Source: Nocardioides insulae DSM 17944
GTDB lineage: Bacteria > Actinomycetota > Actinomycetes > Propionibacteriales > Nocardioidaceae
DNA length: 64,000 nucleotides
NCBI RefSeq assembly: GCF_000422825.1
Contig: NZ_KE383928.1
Location: 372,001-436,000 of the forward strand
Direction: 5' to 3'
The notes below the pieces were generated by a model. The model was not told the DNA's origin. It saw only the letters and a program-made list of their open reading frames with translations, and did no database searches. The translations under genes were made by a program, and so were the position numbers. Below are positions 1-8,266 of this stretch, piece after piece. Within the stretch, counting starts at the first letter, position 1; each line of letters opens with the position of its first letter.

Positions 1-2
1 GG

Positions 3-158
3 ACGCACCAGATCCTCCCGGGCGCCCTGGTCGCGGTGGGCTGCATGGACATCTTCGGCCTCTCCGAGCTCGAGATCTGCCCGTGGGCCTTGCGCGAGGG
101 CGTCATCTTGGAACGGCTGGACCAGATGAGCGTTCTCGACGAAGGAGGGGTGCGATGA
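3..158 (+). CDS. Ppx/GppA family phosphatase, C-terminal end (partial)
   Basis: The reading frame is open from the left edge and ends at TGA 156-158. The visible 51 residues contain the segment [20 protein letters not shown] followed by [14 protein letters not shown], which is the conserved C-terminal end of actinobacterial exopolyphosphatase/pppGpp phosphatase-like proteins (ASKHA fold). Such enzymes hydrolyse polyphosphate or the gamma phosphate of pppGpp; the catalytic domain lies outside the window, so activity cannot be judged. The stop overlaps the next start as ATGA, so the two genes are translationally coupled. The same pair occurs in M. tuberculosis as Rv0496-Rv0498 (recalled). Confidence 0.75.
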   Translation, partial: THQILPGALVAVGCMDIFGLSELEICPWALREGVILERLDQMSVLDEGGVR

Positions 159-946
159 CCCGGATCGGTCTCTCCACCATCTCGGTGTACCCGGAGTCCA
201 CCGCGCACGCGTTCGGTTACGCCAGTGCCTGCGGGTACGACGCGGTGGAGATCATGGTGGGCGCCGATTCGCTCAGCCAGCAGATCGAGGCGGTCAAGCA
301 GCTCAGCGACCATCACGAGATGCCGATCTCGGCCATCCACGCCCCGTGCCTGCTGTTCACCCAGCGGGTGTGGGGCACCGAGCCCTGGGGCAAGCTGCAG
401 CGCTCGGCCGAGATGGCCGACGCGGTGGGTGCCCGCACCGTCGTGGTGCACCCGCCGTTCCGCTGGCAGAAGGAGTACGCCGCCGGGTTCGTCGACGGCA
501 TCAAGGCCCTGGAGGCCTCCACCGGGCTCTTCTTCGCGGTGGAGAACATGTATCCCTGGCGCGCCCGCCGGCGTAAGGGGGTGGAGATGTATCTCCCCAG
601 TCGTGACCCGAGCGAGCACGACTTCGCCAACGCCACCATCGACCTCTCCCACGCGGCGATCGCCCGGGAGGACGTCATCGCGATGGCCGACCGGCTGGGC
701 AGCCGGCTCCGACACATCCATCTCACCGACGGCACCGACTCGGCCAAGGACCAGCACCTGGTGCCCGGCCGGGGCGACATGAACGCCGACGCGTTCCTCC
801 AGCACCTGGCCGCCACCGGGTTCGACGGGGAGATCATCGTCGAGATCACCACCCGCAAGGCCGAGACCAAGGCGGACCGGGAGGCCGACCTCCGGGAGTC
901 GCTCGACTTCGCCCGCGAGCACTTCCGCCAGCCCGCGCACTCCTGA
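155..946 (+). CDS. Sugar phosphate isomerase/epimerase family protein (TIM barrel)
   Basis: A 263-residue protein starting at ATG 155, chosen because it overlaps the preceding stop as ATGA and has GAAGGAGGGG directly upstream; a longer in-frame start at 83 would run deep into the phosphatase gene. The sequence has the pattern of the AP-endonuclease-2/xylose-isomerase-like barrel: IHAPCLLF near residue 62, VVVHPPF near 95, AVENMYPW near 128, TIDLSHAAI near 160, IHLTDG near 188 and VEITTR near 230, supplying His, Glu and Asp candidates for a divalent metal site. It is probably cytosolic. The substrate is not known; the syntenic M. tuberculosis protein Rv0498 is also uncharacterised as far as I recall. 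Confidence 0.8.
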   Translation: MTRIGLSTISVYPESTAHAFGYASACGYDAVEIMVGADSLSQQIEAVKQLSDHHEMPISAIHAPCLLFTQRVWGTEPWGKLQRSAEMADAVGARTVVVHPPFRWQKEYAAGFVDGIKALEASTGLFFAVENMYPWRARRRKGVEMYLPSRDPSEHDFANATIDLSHAAIAREDVIAMADRLGSRLRHIHLTDGTDSAKDQHLVPGRGDMNADAFLQHLAATGFDGEIIVEITTRKAETKADREADLRESLDFAREHFRQPAHS

Positions 947-1088
947 CGCGGGACCGCCCGGCCTCGGTCGGGCTGGGTCGGGTGATCCGGGGCACATCCG
1001 ACCCACGGTTTCACCGTCGCCCTCCCGGGTAGTGGGAGCCCGGCGGCCCGGTCCCGGGTCGTCCGACGATCACCCGGAAGGACCTGGC

Positions 1089-1784
1089 ATGCGCACCCGA
1101 CGCGCCCTAGCTGCCCTCGTACCCCTCGCCGTTCTGTCCCTCACGGCCTGCGGTGGCGAGGACGCCGAGCCCACCACCGCGGAGAGCAGCTCCTCCAGCG
1201 CCGGCGAGACCCCGACCGAGGCCCCCAGCGAGACGCCGACCGAGGCCCCCACCGAGACGGCGAGCGAGGCCCCCAGCGAGTCCCCGGCCGAGGACCAGGC
1301 CGCGGCGCCCGCCGGTGACCTGTCCGAGCCCGGCAGCTCCCTGGCCATCGGCGAGGCGGCGACCCTTCCGGTGAACGACGGCAAGGGCGTCCTGGAGATC
1401 ACCGTGACCGGGATCGAGCAGGGCACCAGCAAGGACATCGCCCAGTTCGAGTTCACCGGCGACGACAAGCCCAGCGACTACACGCCGTTCTACGTCCAGG
1501 TCACCGGCAAGGTCGTCTCCGGCGACGTGGTCGACTACGACCCGGCCGACGACGTCTCCGGCATGATCGGCGAGGAGGGCGCCACCGACCTGATCGAGTT
1601 CGGCGACTTCAAGCCGTGCGACGGTGACGGGTACGAGGACGGCGCCAAGCCCGGCGATCTCAACCAGAGCTGCACGATCGCGCTGGCCCCCAAGGGACAG
1701 ACGGTCGACGGTGCTTTCTACAGCGACTCCAGCTCGGAGTCGAAGTACAGCGCCTGGGACAACAACCAGATCACCTGGAACTGA
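1089..1784 (+). CDS. Secreted lipoprotein with Ser/Thr/Pro/Glu linker
   Basis: A 231-residue product starting at ATG 1089, with GGAAGGACC about 5 nt upstream. Residues 1-20 form a signal peptide ending in the lipobox LTAC, so the protein should be lipidated and anchored on the outer face of the membrane. Residues 25-75 are a low-complexity linker of repeated TPTEAPSE-type units, encoded by imperfect DNA repeats between about 1200 and 1300. The rest (LAIGEAATLPVNDGKGVLEI onward) resembles a DUF4352/telokin-like beta-sandwich, with one Cys pair (FKPCDG, NQSCTI) that could form a disulfide. No enzymatic motif is visible. Function unknown. Confidence 0.75.
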   Translation: MRTRRALAALVPLAVLSLTACGGEDAEPTTAESSSSSAGETPTEAPSETPTEAPTETASEAPSESPAEDQAAAPAGDLSEPGSSLAIGEAATLPVNDGKGVLEITVTGIEQGTSKDIAQFEFTGDDKPSDYTPFYVQVTGKVVSGDVVDYDPADDVSGMIGEEGATDLIEFGDFKPCDGDGYEDGAKPGDLNQSCTIALAPKGQTVDGAFYSDSSSESKYSAWDNNQITWN

Positions 1785-1995
1785 CCCGGCCGGGGTGCCG
1801 CCCCACCGGCGCCCTGAACCGAGCACGCCCCACCGACGGCGGCGTGGACCTGCCATCCGAGGTGCCGGGTCCGCGCCGCCGTCGTGTCGGGGCTTCGGCG
1901 CACTGTGGGATCCTGCGGGGGGCCGTCGACCGTGGCAAACCGGTGGCGGCAGGAGCTCCAACCGCAGTCGAACCGCAAGTCGAGAGGTGCGATCA

Positions 1996-2796
1996 GTGTC
2001 CACACCCATCACAGGGATCATCGGCGCCGGCATGATGGGTGAGGCCATCCTCGCCGGTCTGCTCGCGTCGGGCCGGCCGAAGGACAGCGTCGTGGTCGGC
2101 GAGAAGCTGCCCGCTCGCGCCGCGGAACTGCGCGAGAAGTACGCCGTAGACGTCGTCTCCACCCTCGAGGTGGCCGAGCGTGCCGACACGCTGCTCGTGC
2201 TGGTCAAGCCGTACGACGTCGACGCGGCCCTGCAGGAGGTCTCCGGCAGCCTGCGGGCGGGCCAGCTGGTGGTGTCCCTCGCGGCGGGCGTTCCGATCGC
2301 GTTCCTCGAGGAGCGGGTGCCGGAGGGCGTCGCGGTCGCGCGGGTCATGCCGAACACGCCGGCGATGGTCGGGGAGGGGATGGCTGCGGTCTCACCAGGT
2401 TCGGCCTGCACGGAGGAGCAGACCGCCGAGGTGGTCGACCTGCTCTCCGGCGTGGGCCGGGCGATCGTCGTACCCGAGAAGCAGCAGGACGCCGTCACCG
2501 CGGTGTCGGGCTCGGGACCGGCGTACGTCTTCTATGTCGCGGAGGCGATGATCGAGGCCGGCGTGCACCTCGGCCTGGCCCGTCCGACCGCCACGGAGCT
2601 CGCCGCACAGACCCTGGTCGGTGCGGCCACGATGCTGCGCGACTCGGGCACCCATCCCAGCATTCTCCGGGAGCAGGTCACCTCACCGGGCGGCACCACC
2701 GCGGCGGCGCTGCGCAAGCTCGACGACCACGCCGTCCGAGCCGCCTTCCTCGATGCGATGGAGGCCTGCCGCGACCGATCGGTCGAGCTCGGCTGA
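1996..2796 (+). CDS. proC: Pyrroline-5-carboxylate reductase
   Basis: A 266-residue cytosolic enzyme that reduces 1-pyrroline-5-carboxylate to L-proline with NAD(P)H, the last step of proline synthesis. The Rossmann motif GAGMMG is at residues 10-15, the conserved VMPNTPAMVGEG segment near 117, SGSGPAYVF near 169 and the signature region TSPGGTTAAAL near 230. Length matches the family. The start is GTG 1996, chosen because the protein then begins just before the first beta strand; GAGAGGTG lies 8-14 nt upstream. The 211 bp before it (1785-1995) contain no supported gene. In mycobacteria proC sits next to the small HTH gene and bS22, as here, with the deacetylase gene inserted in this organism. 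Confidence 0.93.
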   Translation: MSTPITGIIGAGMMGEAILAGLLASGRPKDSVVVGEKLPARAAELREKYAVDVVSTLEVAERADTLLVLVKPYDVDAALQEVSGSLRAGQLVVSLAAGVPIAFLEERVPEGVAVARVMPNTPAMVGEGMAAVSPGSACTEEQTAEVVDLLSGVGRAIVVPEKQQDAVTAVSGSGPAYVFYVAEAMIEAGVHLGLARPTATELAAQTLVGAATMLRDSGTHPSILREQVTSPGGTTAAALRKLDDHAVRAAFLDAMEACRDRSVELG

Positions 2797-2987
2797 GCCT
2801 GATCCAGGCCGAGGGCGGGGTGACACCGGGTCGCCCGCATCGCCGGGACCGGACCAAGACCGGGAGCCTCGACCGGACCCGCGGACCGAGTCGCGGACCG
2901 AGCCGCTGCCCGGGGCTGATCGGGGCCGGCGGACGAGCCGCTGGACCGCAGGCGGCGCGCGTCACACCGAGGAGTAGCGTCTCGGCC

Positions 2988-4178
2988 ATGCAGCGAGCCT
3001 TCGAATGCACGGGCCCGTCGACGGTCGTCTTCGACCAGAGCCTGACCGAGTACGACTTCGGGCCCGAGCACCCGATGACCCCTGCCCGGGTGGACCTCAC
3101 CATGCGGCTGGCCGACGAGCTCGGGGTGCTCGGCGGGATGCACCGGGTGGCCGCTCCGATCGCCGACCTCGACCTCCTCGCGACCGTGCACGAGCCGGCC
3201 TACATCGAGGCCGTGGAGCGCGCCGGGGAGACCGGGGTCGCCGACATCGCGCACGGGCTCGGCACCGAGGACGACCCGGTCTTCCGGGGGATGCACCGCG
3301 CCAGCGCCCACATCGTGGGCGCGAGCGTGGAGGCCGCCCGGCTGGTGCACTCCGGACGCAGCCTGCACGCGGTCAACCTGATGGGCGGCCTGCACCACGC
3401 GATGCCGGGCCGGGCGAGCGGCTTCTGCATCTACAACGACGTCGCGGCCGCGATCCAGTGGCTGCTCGACCACGGGGAGGAGCGGATCGCCTACGTCGAC
3501 GTCGACGTCCACCACGGCGACGGTGTCGAGCGGGCGTTCTACAACGACCCGCGGGTGCTCACCATCTCCGTGCACGAGACCGGCCAGCTGCTCTTCCCCG
3601 GGACGGGGTTCCCCGAGGACAACGGTGGGCCGGACGCCCCGGGCAGCGCGGTCAACATCGCGCTCCCGCCCGGCACCGCCGACAGCGGCTGGCTGCGCGC
3701 CTTCCACGCGGTCGTGCCGGAGCTCGTGCGCGCCTTCCGACCCACCATCCTGGTCACCCAGCACGGCTGCGACTCCCACACCCAGGACCCGTTGGCCCAC
3801 CTGATGCTCACCGTCGACGGCCAGCGGGCGGCGTACGACGAACTGCACCGGCTTGCGCACGAGGTCACCGGCGGGCGCTGGCTGGCCACCGGCGGTGGCG
3901 GCTACGCCGTGGTCGAGGTCGTGCCTCGCGCCTGGACCCACCTGCTGGCGATCGCCGCCGGACATCCGATCGCACCCGAGACCGAGACTCCAGAGGCCTG
4001 GCGGGAGTACATCCTGCACCTGCGGGGCGAGGTCGCTCCTGCCCGGATGACCGACGGTCGTGCCCCGCTCTACCGGGACTGGCGGGAGGGCTACGACCCC
4101 GACACCTGGCTGGACCGCGCCGTGCACGCCACCCGGAAGACGCTCTTCCCGCTGCACGGGCTCGACCCGATGCCATGA
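2988..4178 (+). CDS. AcuC-like histone deacetylase family protein
   Basis: A 396-residue zinc-dependent deacetylase of the class I/II histone-deacetylase superfamily. Visible active-site elements are LHHA near residues 130-133 (tandem His), YVDVDVHHGDGVE near 168-180 (Asp-x-His metal ligands), HGCDSH near 262 and GGGGY near 302 (catalytic Tyr). Bacterial AcuC deacetylates and reactivates acetyl-CoA synthetase; other members act on acetylpolyamines, so the substrate remains open. The start ATG 2988 is chosen from the conserved N-terminus; a TAGCGT box ends 7 nt upstream, so the message may be leaderless. The gene interrupts an otherwise conserved proC to HTH-gene neighbourhood, suggesting it was inserted. 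Confidence 0.85.
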   Translation: MQRAFECTGPSTVVFDQSLTEYDFGPEHPMTPARVDLTMRLADELGVLGGMHRVAAPIADLDLLATVHEPAYIEAVERAGETGVADIAHGLGTEDDPVFRGMHRASAHIVGASVEAARLVHSGRSLHAVNLMGGLHHAMPGRASGFCIYNDVAAAIQWLLDHGEERIAYVDVDVHHGDGVERAFYNDPRVLTISVHETGQLLFPGTGFPEDNGGPDAPGSAVNIALPPGTADSGWLRAFHAVVPELVRAFRPTILVTQHGCDSHTQDPLAHLMLTVDGQRAAYDELHRLAHEVTGGRWLATGGGGYAVVEVVPRAWTHLLAIAAGHPIAPETETPEAWREYILHLRGEVAPARMTDGRAPLYRDWREGYDPDTWLDRAVHATRKTLFPLHGLDPMP

Positions 4179-4210
4179 GGGCTGCCGAGGCCGGCTGAGG
4201 CGGGCTGCTC

Positions 4211-4241
4211 GGCCCTCCCGCGCCGCTGATCGGGGGAGGCC
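4211..4241. terminator. Weak hairpin after the deacetylase gene
   Basis: GGCCCTCCC at 4211-4219 can pair with GGGAGGCC at 4234-4241, with one bulged C and a 14-nt loop. It lies 33 bp after the deacetylase stop and lacks a T tract, as is common in actinobacteria. This is only a candidate. The surrounding gap 4179-4454 should also hold the promoter of the HTH gene, but no clear -35/-10 pair could be assigned. Confidence 0.2.
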
Positions 4242-4454
4242 GGCTGCTCCTGGTGACCCCGCGACCGACCCCCGATCCGCCGGTCCGCAGTCCTCCCGGC
4301 TCGACTGGCAAGCCGACACGCCGATTCAGGGGTAAATCTCAGATGTTTCCCCTTCCCCAGCAGTCACATCAGGCTCTATTCTCACGACATCGCGGCGCGT
4401 GACGCCCCGGGGCGGGGAACCGGGGGAGCGCCTCCAACGAAAGTGGTGTGCAGC

Positions 4455-4661
4455 ATGGCTCCCAACCTCTCCGGGGACATCTCCGAGGCGAAGTTCCTCA
4501 CGATCGCCGAAGTGGCGGCGATGATGCGGGTGTCCAAGATGACCGTCTATCGCCTCGTGCACAACGGCGATCTCCCCGCGGTGCGGGTGGGGCGGTCCTT
4601 CCGGGTGCGGGAGGAGGACGCCAACGAATACATCCGGCGTTCCTTCTACAACGCCGGGTGA
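4455..4661 (+). CDS. Small excisionase/MerR-like helix-turn-helix protein
   Basis: A 68-residue DNA-binding protein. The motif FLTIAEVAAMMRVSKMTVYR (residues 16-35) followed by LVHNGDLPAVRVGRSFRV is a textbook excisionase-family winged HTH (HTH_17), which makes up almost the whole protein, so it is probably a nucleoid-associated or site-specific regulator and not a recombinase accessory factor. The start is ATG 4455; another ATG/GTG 4-12 nt upstream in the same frame is possible. The M. tuberculosis homologue is, as I recall, Rv0500A, again between proC and bS22. BldC-type proteins are structurally similar but differ in sequence. Target genes are unknown. Confidence 0.85.
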   Translation: MAPNLSGDISEAKFLTIAEVAAMMRVSKMTVYRLVHNGDLPAVRVGRSFRVREEDANEYIRRSFYNAG

Positions 4662-4815
4662 GCGTGCAGGCCGGTTCGGGTCTGCTGCACCGTCCACCGC
4701 GAGCACCGATTCCCCACGGTGCCCGGCGGCCGGATAGGCTGTCCCGGTCCCACGCGATCCATGCGCGGGGCGGTCCGGCGAGAGTCGCCGAACGGATGAG
4801 TGGAGAAGGTTTCCC

Positions 4816-4917
4816 GTGGGTTCTGTCATCAAGAAGCGGCGTAAGCGCATGGCCAAGAAGAAGCACCGCAAGCTGCTCAAGCGTACGCGGGTGCAGCGCC
4901 GCAAGCTCGGCAAGTGA
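4816..4917 (+). CDS. 30S ribosomal protein bS22 (AURKAIP1/COX24 family), 33 aa
   Basis: A 33-residue, extremely basic protein: [20 protein letters not shown] followed by a similar Lys/Arg-rich half ending in RRKLGK. Starts at GTG 4816 with GGAGAAGG about 7 nt upstream. It is the actinobacterial homologue of the AURKAIP1/COX24 mitoribosomal protein family; in mycobacterial ribosome structures a peptide of this kind was placed in the small subunit and named bS22 (established knowledge, recalled). It is too short to pass usual gene-length cut-offs and is often missed. A TAGGCT box at 4735-4740 could be the -10 element, giving a leader of about 70 nt. Confidence 0.88.
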   Translation: MGSVIKKRRKRMAKKKHRKLLKRTRVQRRKLGK

Positions 4918-4946
4918 CGCGGGCCTGATCCCCCTCTCCTCACCTC

Positions 4947-6041
4947 GTGGCTAGCGTCGGTCGGGTCGTCCTGGTCACCGGGGTCTCACGTGACCTCGGG
5001 CTTAAGTTCGCGCGCGCAGCCGCAGAGCATCCCGGTGTGGACCGGGTCATCGGCGTCGACGTCGTCCCCCCTCGGGGGGACATCGGAGGCGTCTCCTTCG
5101 TGCGCGCCGACATCCGCAATCCGATCATCGCCAAGGTGATCGCCAAGGAGGATGTCGACACGGTCGTCCACATGAGCGTCATCGCCACCCCCGGCTCGAC
5201 CGGCGGGCGGACCACGATGAAGGAGCTCAACGTGATCGGCACGATGCAGCTCCTCGCCGCCTGCCAGAAGTCGCCGCAGGTCCGGCAACTGGTGGTCAAG
5301 TCCACCACCACGGTGTACGGCGCGAGCCACCGCGACCCGGCCATGTTCACCGAGGAGATGGAGCCGCGGCATGCCGCGCGCAGCGGGTACGCCAAGGACG
5401 TCGCCGAGATCGAGGGGTACGTCCGCGGGCTCGCCCGTCGCCGTCCCGACGTCTCGGTCACGGTGCTGCGCTGCGCCAACGTCATCGGCCCCGAGGTGCG
5501 CAGCCCGATCGCCGACTACCTGCGGCTCCCGCTGGTGCCGACGGTGCTGGGGTTCGATCCCCGGCTCCAGTTCCTCCACGAGCGTGACCTGCTGACCGCG
5601 ATGTGTCACGCCGTCGCCACCGGGCAGCCCGGCACCTTCAACGTCGCCGGCTCGGGCGTCCTTCCCCTCTCCCAGATCCTCCGGCGGCTGGGTCGCGCCA
5701 CCGTCCCGATCCCGGGATTCGCGCTGGGTCAGGTGGGCAACACCTTGAAGCGCTTCGGGCTCGGCGAGTTCAGCCCCGAGCTGCGCGCCTTCCTCACCTT
5801 CGGGCGCGGGGTGGACACCACCCGGATGCGCACCGAACTGGGCTTCTCCCCGGTCTACTCCACCGTCGCCGCGCTCGACGACTTCGGCGCGGACCTGCGG
5901 CCGACCGGCGGCCGCGCCGAACGTGTGCTCGGTTCGCTCGAGCAGCGTCTCGATCGCGCCCCGGCGTTCGTCGGCGGCCCCCACTCCGATCTGCCTGATC
6001 TTTCCGATCTTCCCGAGGCACCGGGAGGTGCGCGTGACTGA
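4947..6041 (+). CDS. NAD-dependent epimerase/dehydratase family protein (GalE2-like)
   Basis: A 364-residue extended SDR protein. The nucleotide-binding motif is TGVSRDLG at residues 11-18; VVKSTTTVYG (near 116) is the catalytic Ser/Thr strand. The active-site tyrosine region reads SGYAKDVAE, so Lys follows Tyr by two positions and not the canonical four; I recall the same motif in the syntenic mycobacterial protein annotated GalE2, so true UDP-sugar epimerase activity should not be assumed. The start GTG 4947 lies 29 bp after bS22 and has no good ribosome-binding site. The 3' end overlaps the acyltransferase gene by 8 bp, which implies an operon. Confidence 0.82.
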   Translation: MASVGRVVLVTGVSRDLGLKFARAAAEHPGVDRVIGVDVVPPRGDIGGVSFVRADIRNPIIAKVIAKEDVDTVVHMSVIATPGSTGGRTTMKELNVIGTMQLLAACQKSPQVRQLVVKSTTTVYGASHRDPAMFTEEMEPRHAARSGYAKDVAEIEGYVRGLARRRPDVSVTVLRCANVIGPEVRSPIADYLRLPLVPTVLGFDPRLQFLHERDLLTAMCHAVATGQPGTFNVAGSGVLPLSQILRRLGRATVPIPGFALGQVGNTLKRFGLGEFSPELRAFLTFGRGVDTTRMRTELGFSPVYSTVAALDDFGADLRPTGGRAERVLGSLEQRLDRAPAFVGGPHSDLPDLSDLPEAPGGARD

Positions 6042-7104
6042 GGCGACCGGCTCCCGGCGCTCCGTATCGCCGACCGACGACTCCGTCGAGCAGGCCGAGG
6101 TCATCCCGATCGGCTCGCGCGGCTCTCGACACGAGTCCGAGGGCGACGTGCCACCCCCGGACGTCGATGACGTCCTGCCCCCGCCCGGGGCGACCGGGAG
6201 CGACCGGTTCGTGCTCAGCACCGAACAGTGGCGCGGCCTCTTCGTCCGCGCCGCCACCGAGGTCTTCGGTGAGGCGTGGGAGCCCCAGTTGGCCCGCTTC
6301 CTCGCCTTCCTGCGTCGCCGGATCACCGGCGACTACGCCGTGGACGAGTTCGGCTTCGACGCCGAGATCACCCAGCGTTTCTTCCTCTCCGCGCTCCGAC
6401 CGCTGGCCGAGCGCTGGTTCCGCGTCGAGGTGCGGGGGATCGAGAACATCCCGACCGAAGGCGGCGCCCTGGTGGTCTCCAACCACTCGGGCACGGTGCC
6501 GATCGACGGGCTGATGACGATGGTCTCGGTCCACGACCACAGCGGTCGCTTCCTCCGCCCGCTCGGAGCGGATCTGGTGTTCCGGCTGCCCGTCATCGGT
6601 GCGATGGCACGCAAGGGCGGTGCGACCCTGGCCTGCCAGGAGGACGCCGAGCGGATGCTCGGCCAGGGCGAGCTCGTCGGTGTCTGGCCGGAGGGGTTCA
6701 AGGGCGTCGGCAAGCCGTTCAGCCACCGCTACAAGCTCCAGCGTTTCGGGCGCGGCGGGTTCGTCGCCGCAGCCCTGCGCACCGGCGTGCCCATCGTGCC
6801 GCTGTCGGTCGTCGGTGCCGAGGAGATCTACCCCCTGGTGGGCAACATCCCGTCCCTGGCGCGGCTCATCGGCGTGCCGTACATCCCGATCACCCCGTTC
6901 TTCCCGCTGCTCGGTCCGCTCGGGCTGATCCCGCTGCCCTCGAAGTGGCTGCTCGAGTTCGGTGAGCCCATCCGCACCGACGAGTACGACGCCGGCGCGG
7001 CCGAGGACCCCATGCTGGTGTTCAACGTGACCGATCAGGTCCGCGAGACCATCCAGCAGACGCTCTACAGCCTGCTCATGCAGCGCGAGTCCGTCTTCCG
7101 CTGA
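6034..7104 (+). CDS. PlsC-like lysophospholipid acyltransferase family protein
   Basis: A 356-residue acyltransferase of the DGAT-like LPLAT subfamily. The start is GTG 6034, 6 nt after GGGAGGTG and overlapping the epimerase stop by 8 bp. Residues 1-60 are acidic and variable; then come VVSNHSGTVPIDG near 150 (acceptor-site histidine), VFRLPVIGAMARKGG near 185 and VWPEGFKG near 214 (the PEG phosphate-binding block). The histidine is followed by Asp after six residues where classical PlsC has HX4D. Likely transfers an acyl chain onto a glycerolipid at the cytoplasmic membrane face; substrate not determinable. Confidence 0.83.
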   Translation: MTEATGSRRSVSPTDDSVEQAEVIPIGSRGSRHESEGDVPPPDVDDVLPPPGATGSDRFVLSTEQWRGLFVRAATEVFGEAWEPQLARFLAFLRRRITGDYAVDEFGFDAEITQRFFLSALRPLAERWFRVEVRGIENIPTEGGALVVSNHSGTVPIDGLMTMVSVHDHSGRFLRPLGADLVFRLPVIGAMARKGGATLACQEDAERMLGQGELVGVWPEGFKGVGKPFSHRYKLQRFGRGGFVAAALRTGVPIVPLSVVGAEEIYPLVGNIPSLARLIGVPYIPITPFFPLLGPLGLIPLPSKWLLEFGEPIRTDEYDAGAAEDPMLVFNVTDQVRETIQQTLYSLLMQRESVFR

Positions 7105-7111
7105 CCGCTCG

Positions 7112-7144
7112 GCCCTCCCGTCCCGCCGAGTCGGCGCGGAGGGC
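7112..7144. terminator. Cruciform between convergent genes
   Basis: GCCCTCC (7112-7118) pairs with GGAGGGC (7138-7144) and encloses a second inverted pair, CGCCGA/TCGGCG (7124-7136). It sits between the convergent acyltransferase and HAD genes and could terminate in both directions. No T tract. Confidence 0.35.
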
Positions 7145-7210
7145 GAACGCCGACCAGATCGGAGGGGCCGGGTCGGCTCCCCCGAGCGGGGTCGCCGGGT
7201 GCTGGGGCGG

Positions 7211-8101
7211 TCAGTGCCGCAGGGTGCGGTGGACGGCCACGCCGGCGGCTACCGCGCCCGTGGCCATGCCGCCCAGCCCGGCGGCGATGACCCCTGCCCG
7301 GGCGGCCTTGCGCCCGGTGCGGTAGTCACGGATCCGCCAGCCGTGTTGGCGGGCGTGCGCTCGCAGGGTGCGGTCGGGGTTGACCGCGCACGGGTCGCCG
7401 ACCATGGAGAGCATCGGCAGGTCGTTGGCGGAATCGGAGTACGCCGAGCAGCGGCTCAGGTCGAGCGCCTCCCGCTCGGCGAGGGCTCGGACCGCCTCGG
7501 CCTTCGCGGGTCCGTGCAGCAGGTCTCCGACGAGTCGTCCGGTGTAGACGCCGTCGACGTGCTCGGCGACCGTGCCCATCGCACCGGTGAGGCCGAGCCG
7601 TCGGGCGATCAGGCCGGCGATCTCGATGGGGGCCGCGGTGACCAGCCACACCCGCTGACCCTGGTCGAGGTGCAGTTGTGCCAGCGCGCGGGTGCCGGGC
7701 CAGATCCGGTGGGCCATCAGTTCGTCGAAGATCTCCTCGCCCACGCTCTCCAGTTCGCTCACGGTGTGGCCGGCGATGAAGCCGAGCGCGGAGTTACGGG
7801 CGTCCGCGACGTGTGCCGGATCCTCCACTCCGGCCACCCGGAAGTAGGCCTGCTTCCAGGCGGCGCTGAGCAGGTCGCGGGTGGTGAAGAAGTGCCGCTG
7901 GTGCAGGCCACGGGCCAGGTGGAAGATGCTGGCGCCCTGCATGATCGTGTTGTCGACGTCGAAGAAGGCCGCCGAGTCCAGCTGCGGAGGATGATCGAGC
8001 GCGATCTCGACCTCGGCGTTGGCGGCCGCGGCCTCACCGGCCAGCGCCGAGCGGCGCTTGAGGTCCAAGCGTCGCTTGCTGGTGGTCCGCCGCGCAGTCA
8101 C
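7211..8101 (-). CDS. HAD-IB family phosphatase (SerB1-like)
   Basis: A 296-residue HAD hydrolase starting at GTG 8101-8099. Motif I is FFDVDNTIM with the nucleophile/acid pair Asp48/Asp50; motif II is VTAAPIEIA; motif IV is YSDSANDLPML near residue 220. These are the marks of subfamily IB (phosphoserine-phosphatase-like). The last 35 residues (AGVIAAGLGGMATGAVAAGV) could form a membrane helix, suggesting peripheral anchoring. The syntenic mycobacterial gene is annotated serB1, but the substrate has not been proved to be phosphoserine; a lipid or sugar phosphate is also possible given the neighbouring acyltransferase. Convergent with that gene. Confidence 0.82.
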   Translation of the reverse strand: MTARRTTSKRRLDLKRRSALAGEAAAANAEVEIALDHPPQLDSAAFFDVDNTIMQGASIFHLARGLHQRHFFTTRDLLSAAWKQAYFRVAGVEDPAHVADARNSALGFIAGHTVSELESVGEEIFDELMAHRIWPGTRALAQLHLDQGQRVWLVTAAPIEIAGLIARRLGLTGAMGTVAEHVDGVYTGRLVGDLLHGPAKAEAVRALAEREALDLSRCSAYSDSANDLPMLSMVGDPCAVNPDRTLRAHARQHGWRIRDYRTGRKAARAGVIAAGLGGMATGAVAAGVAVHRTLRH

Positions 8102-8266
8102 GGGGTCACTCTAGGACGTGGCGGGTAACGCCCGGCCGCCGTGAGCAGGAGATGGGATCGGCAGAACGTCGGGGTCGCCGAGGCGATGGTGCCGGCCCAC
8201 TGGGCGAGGGTCGAGCCGGCCCTCGGACCATGGCCCGGCTGTGGTCCCTGTGACAAGATCACCGGC

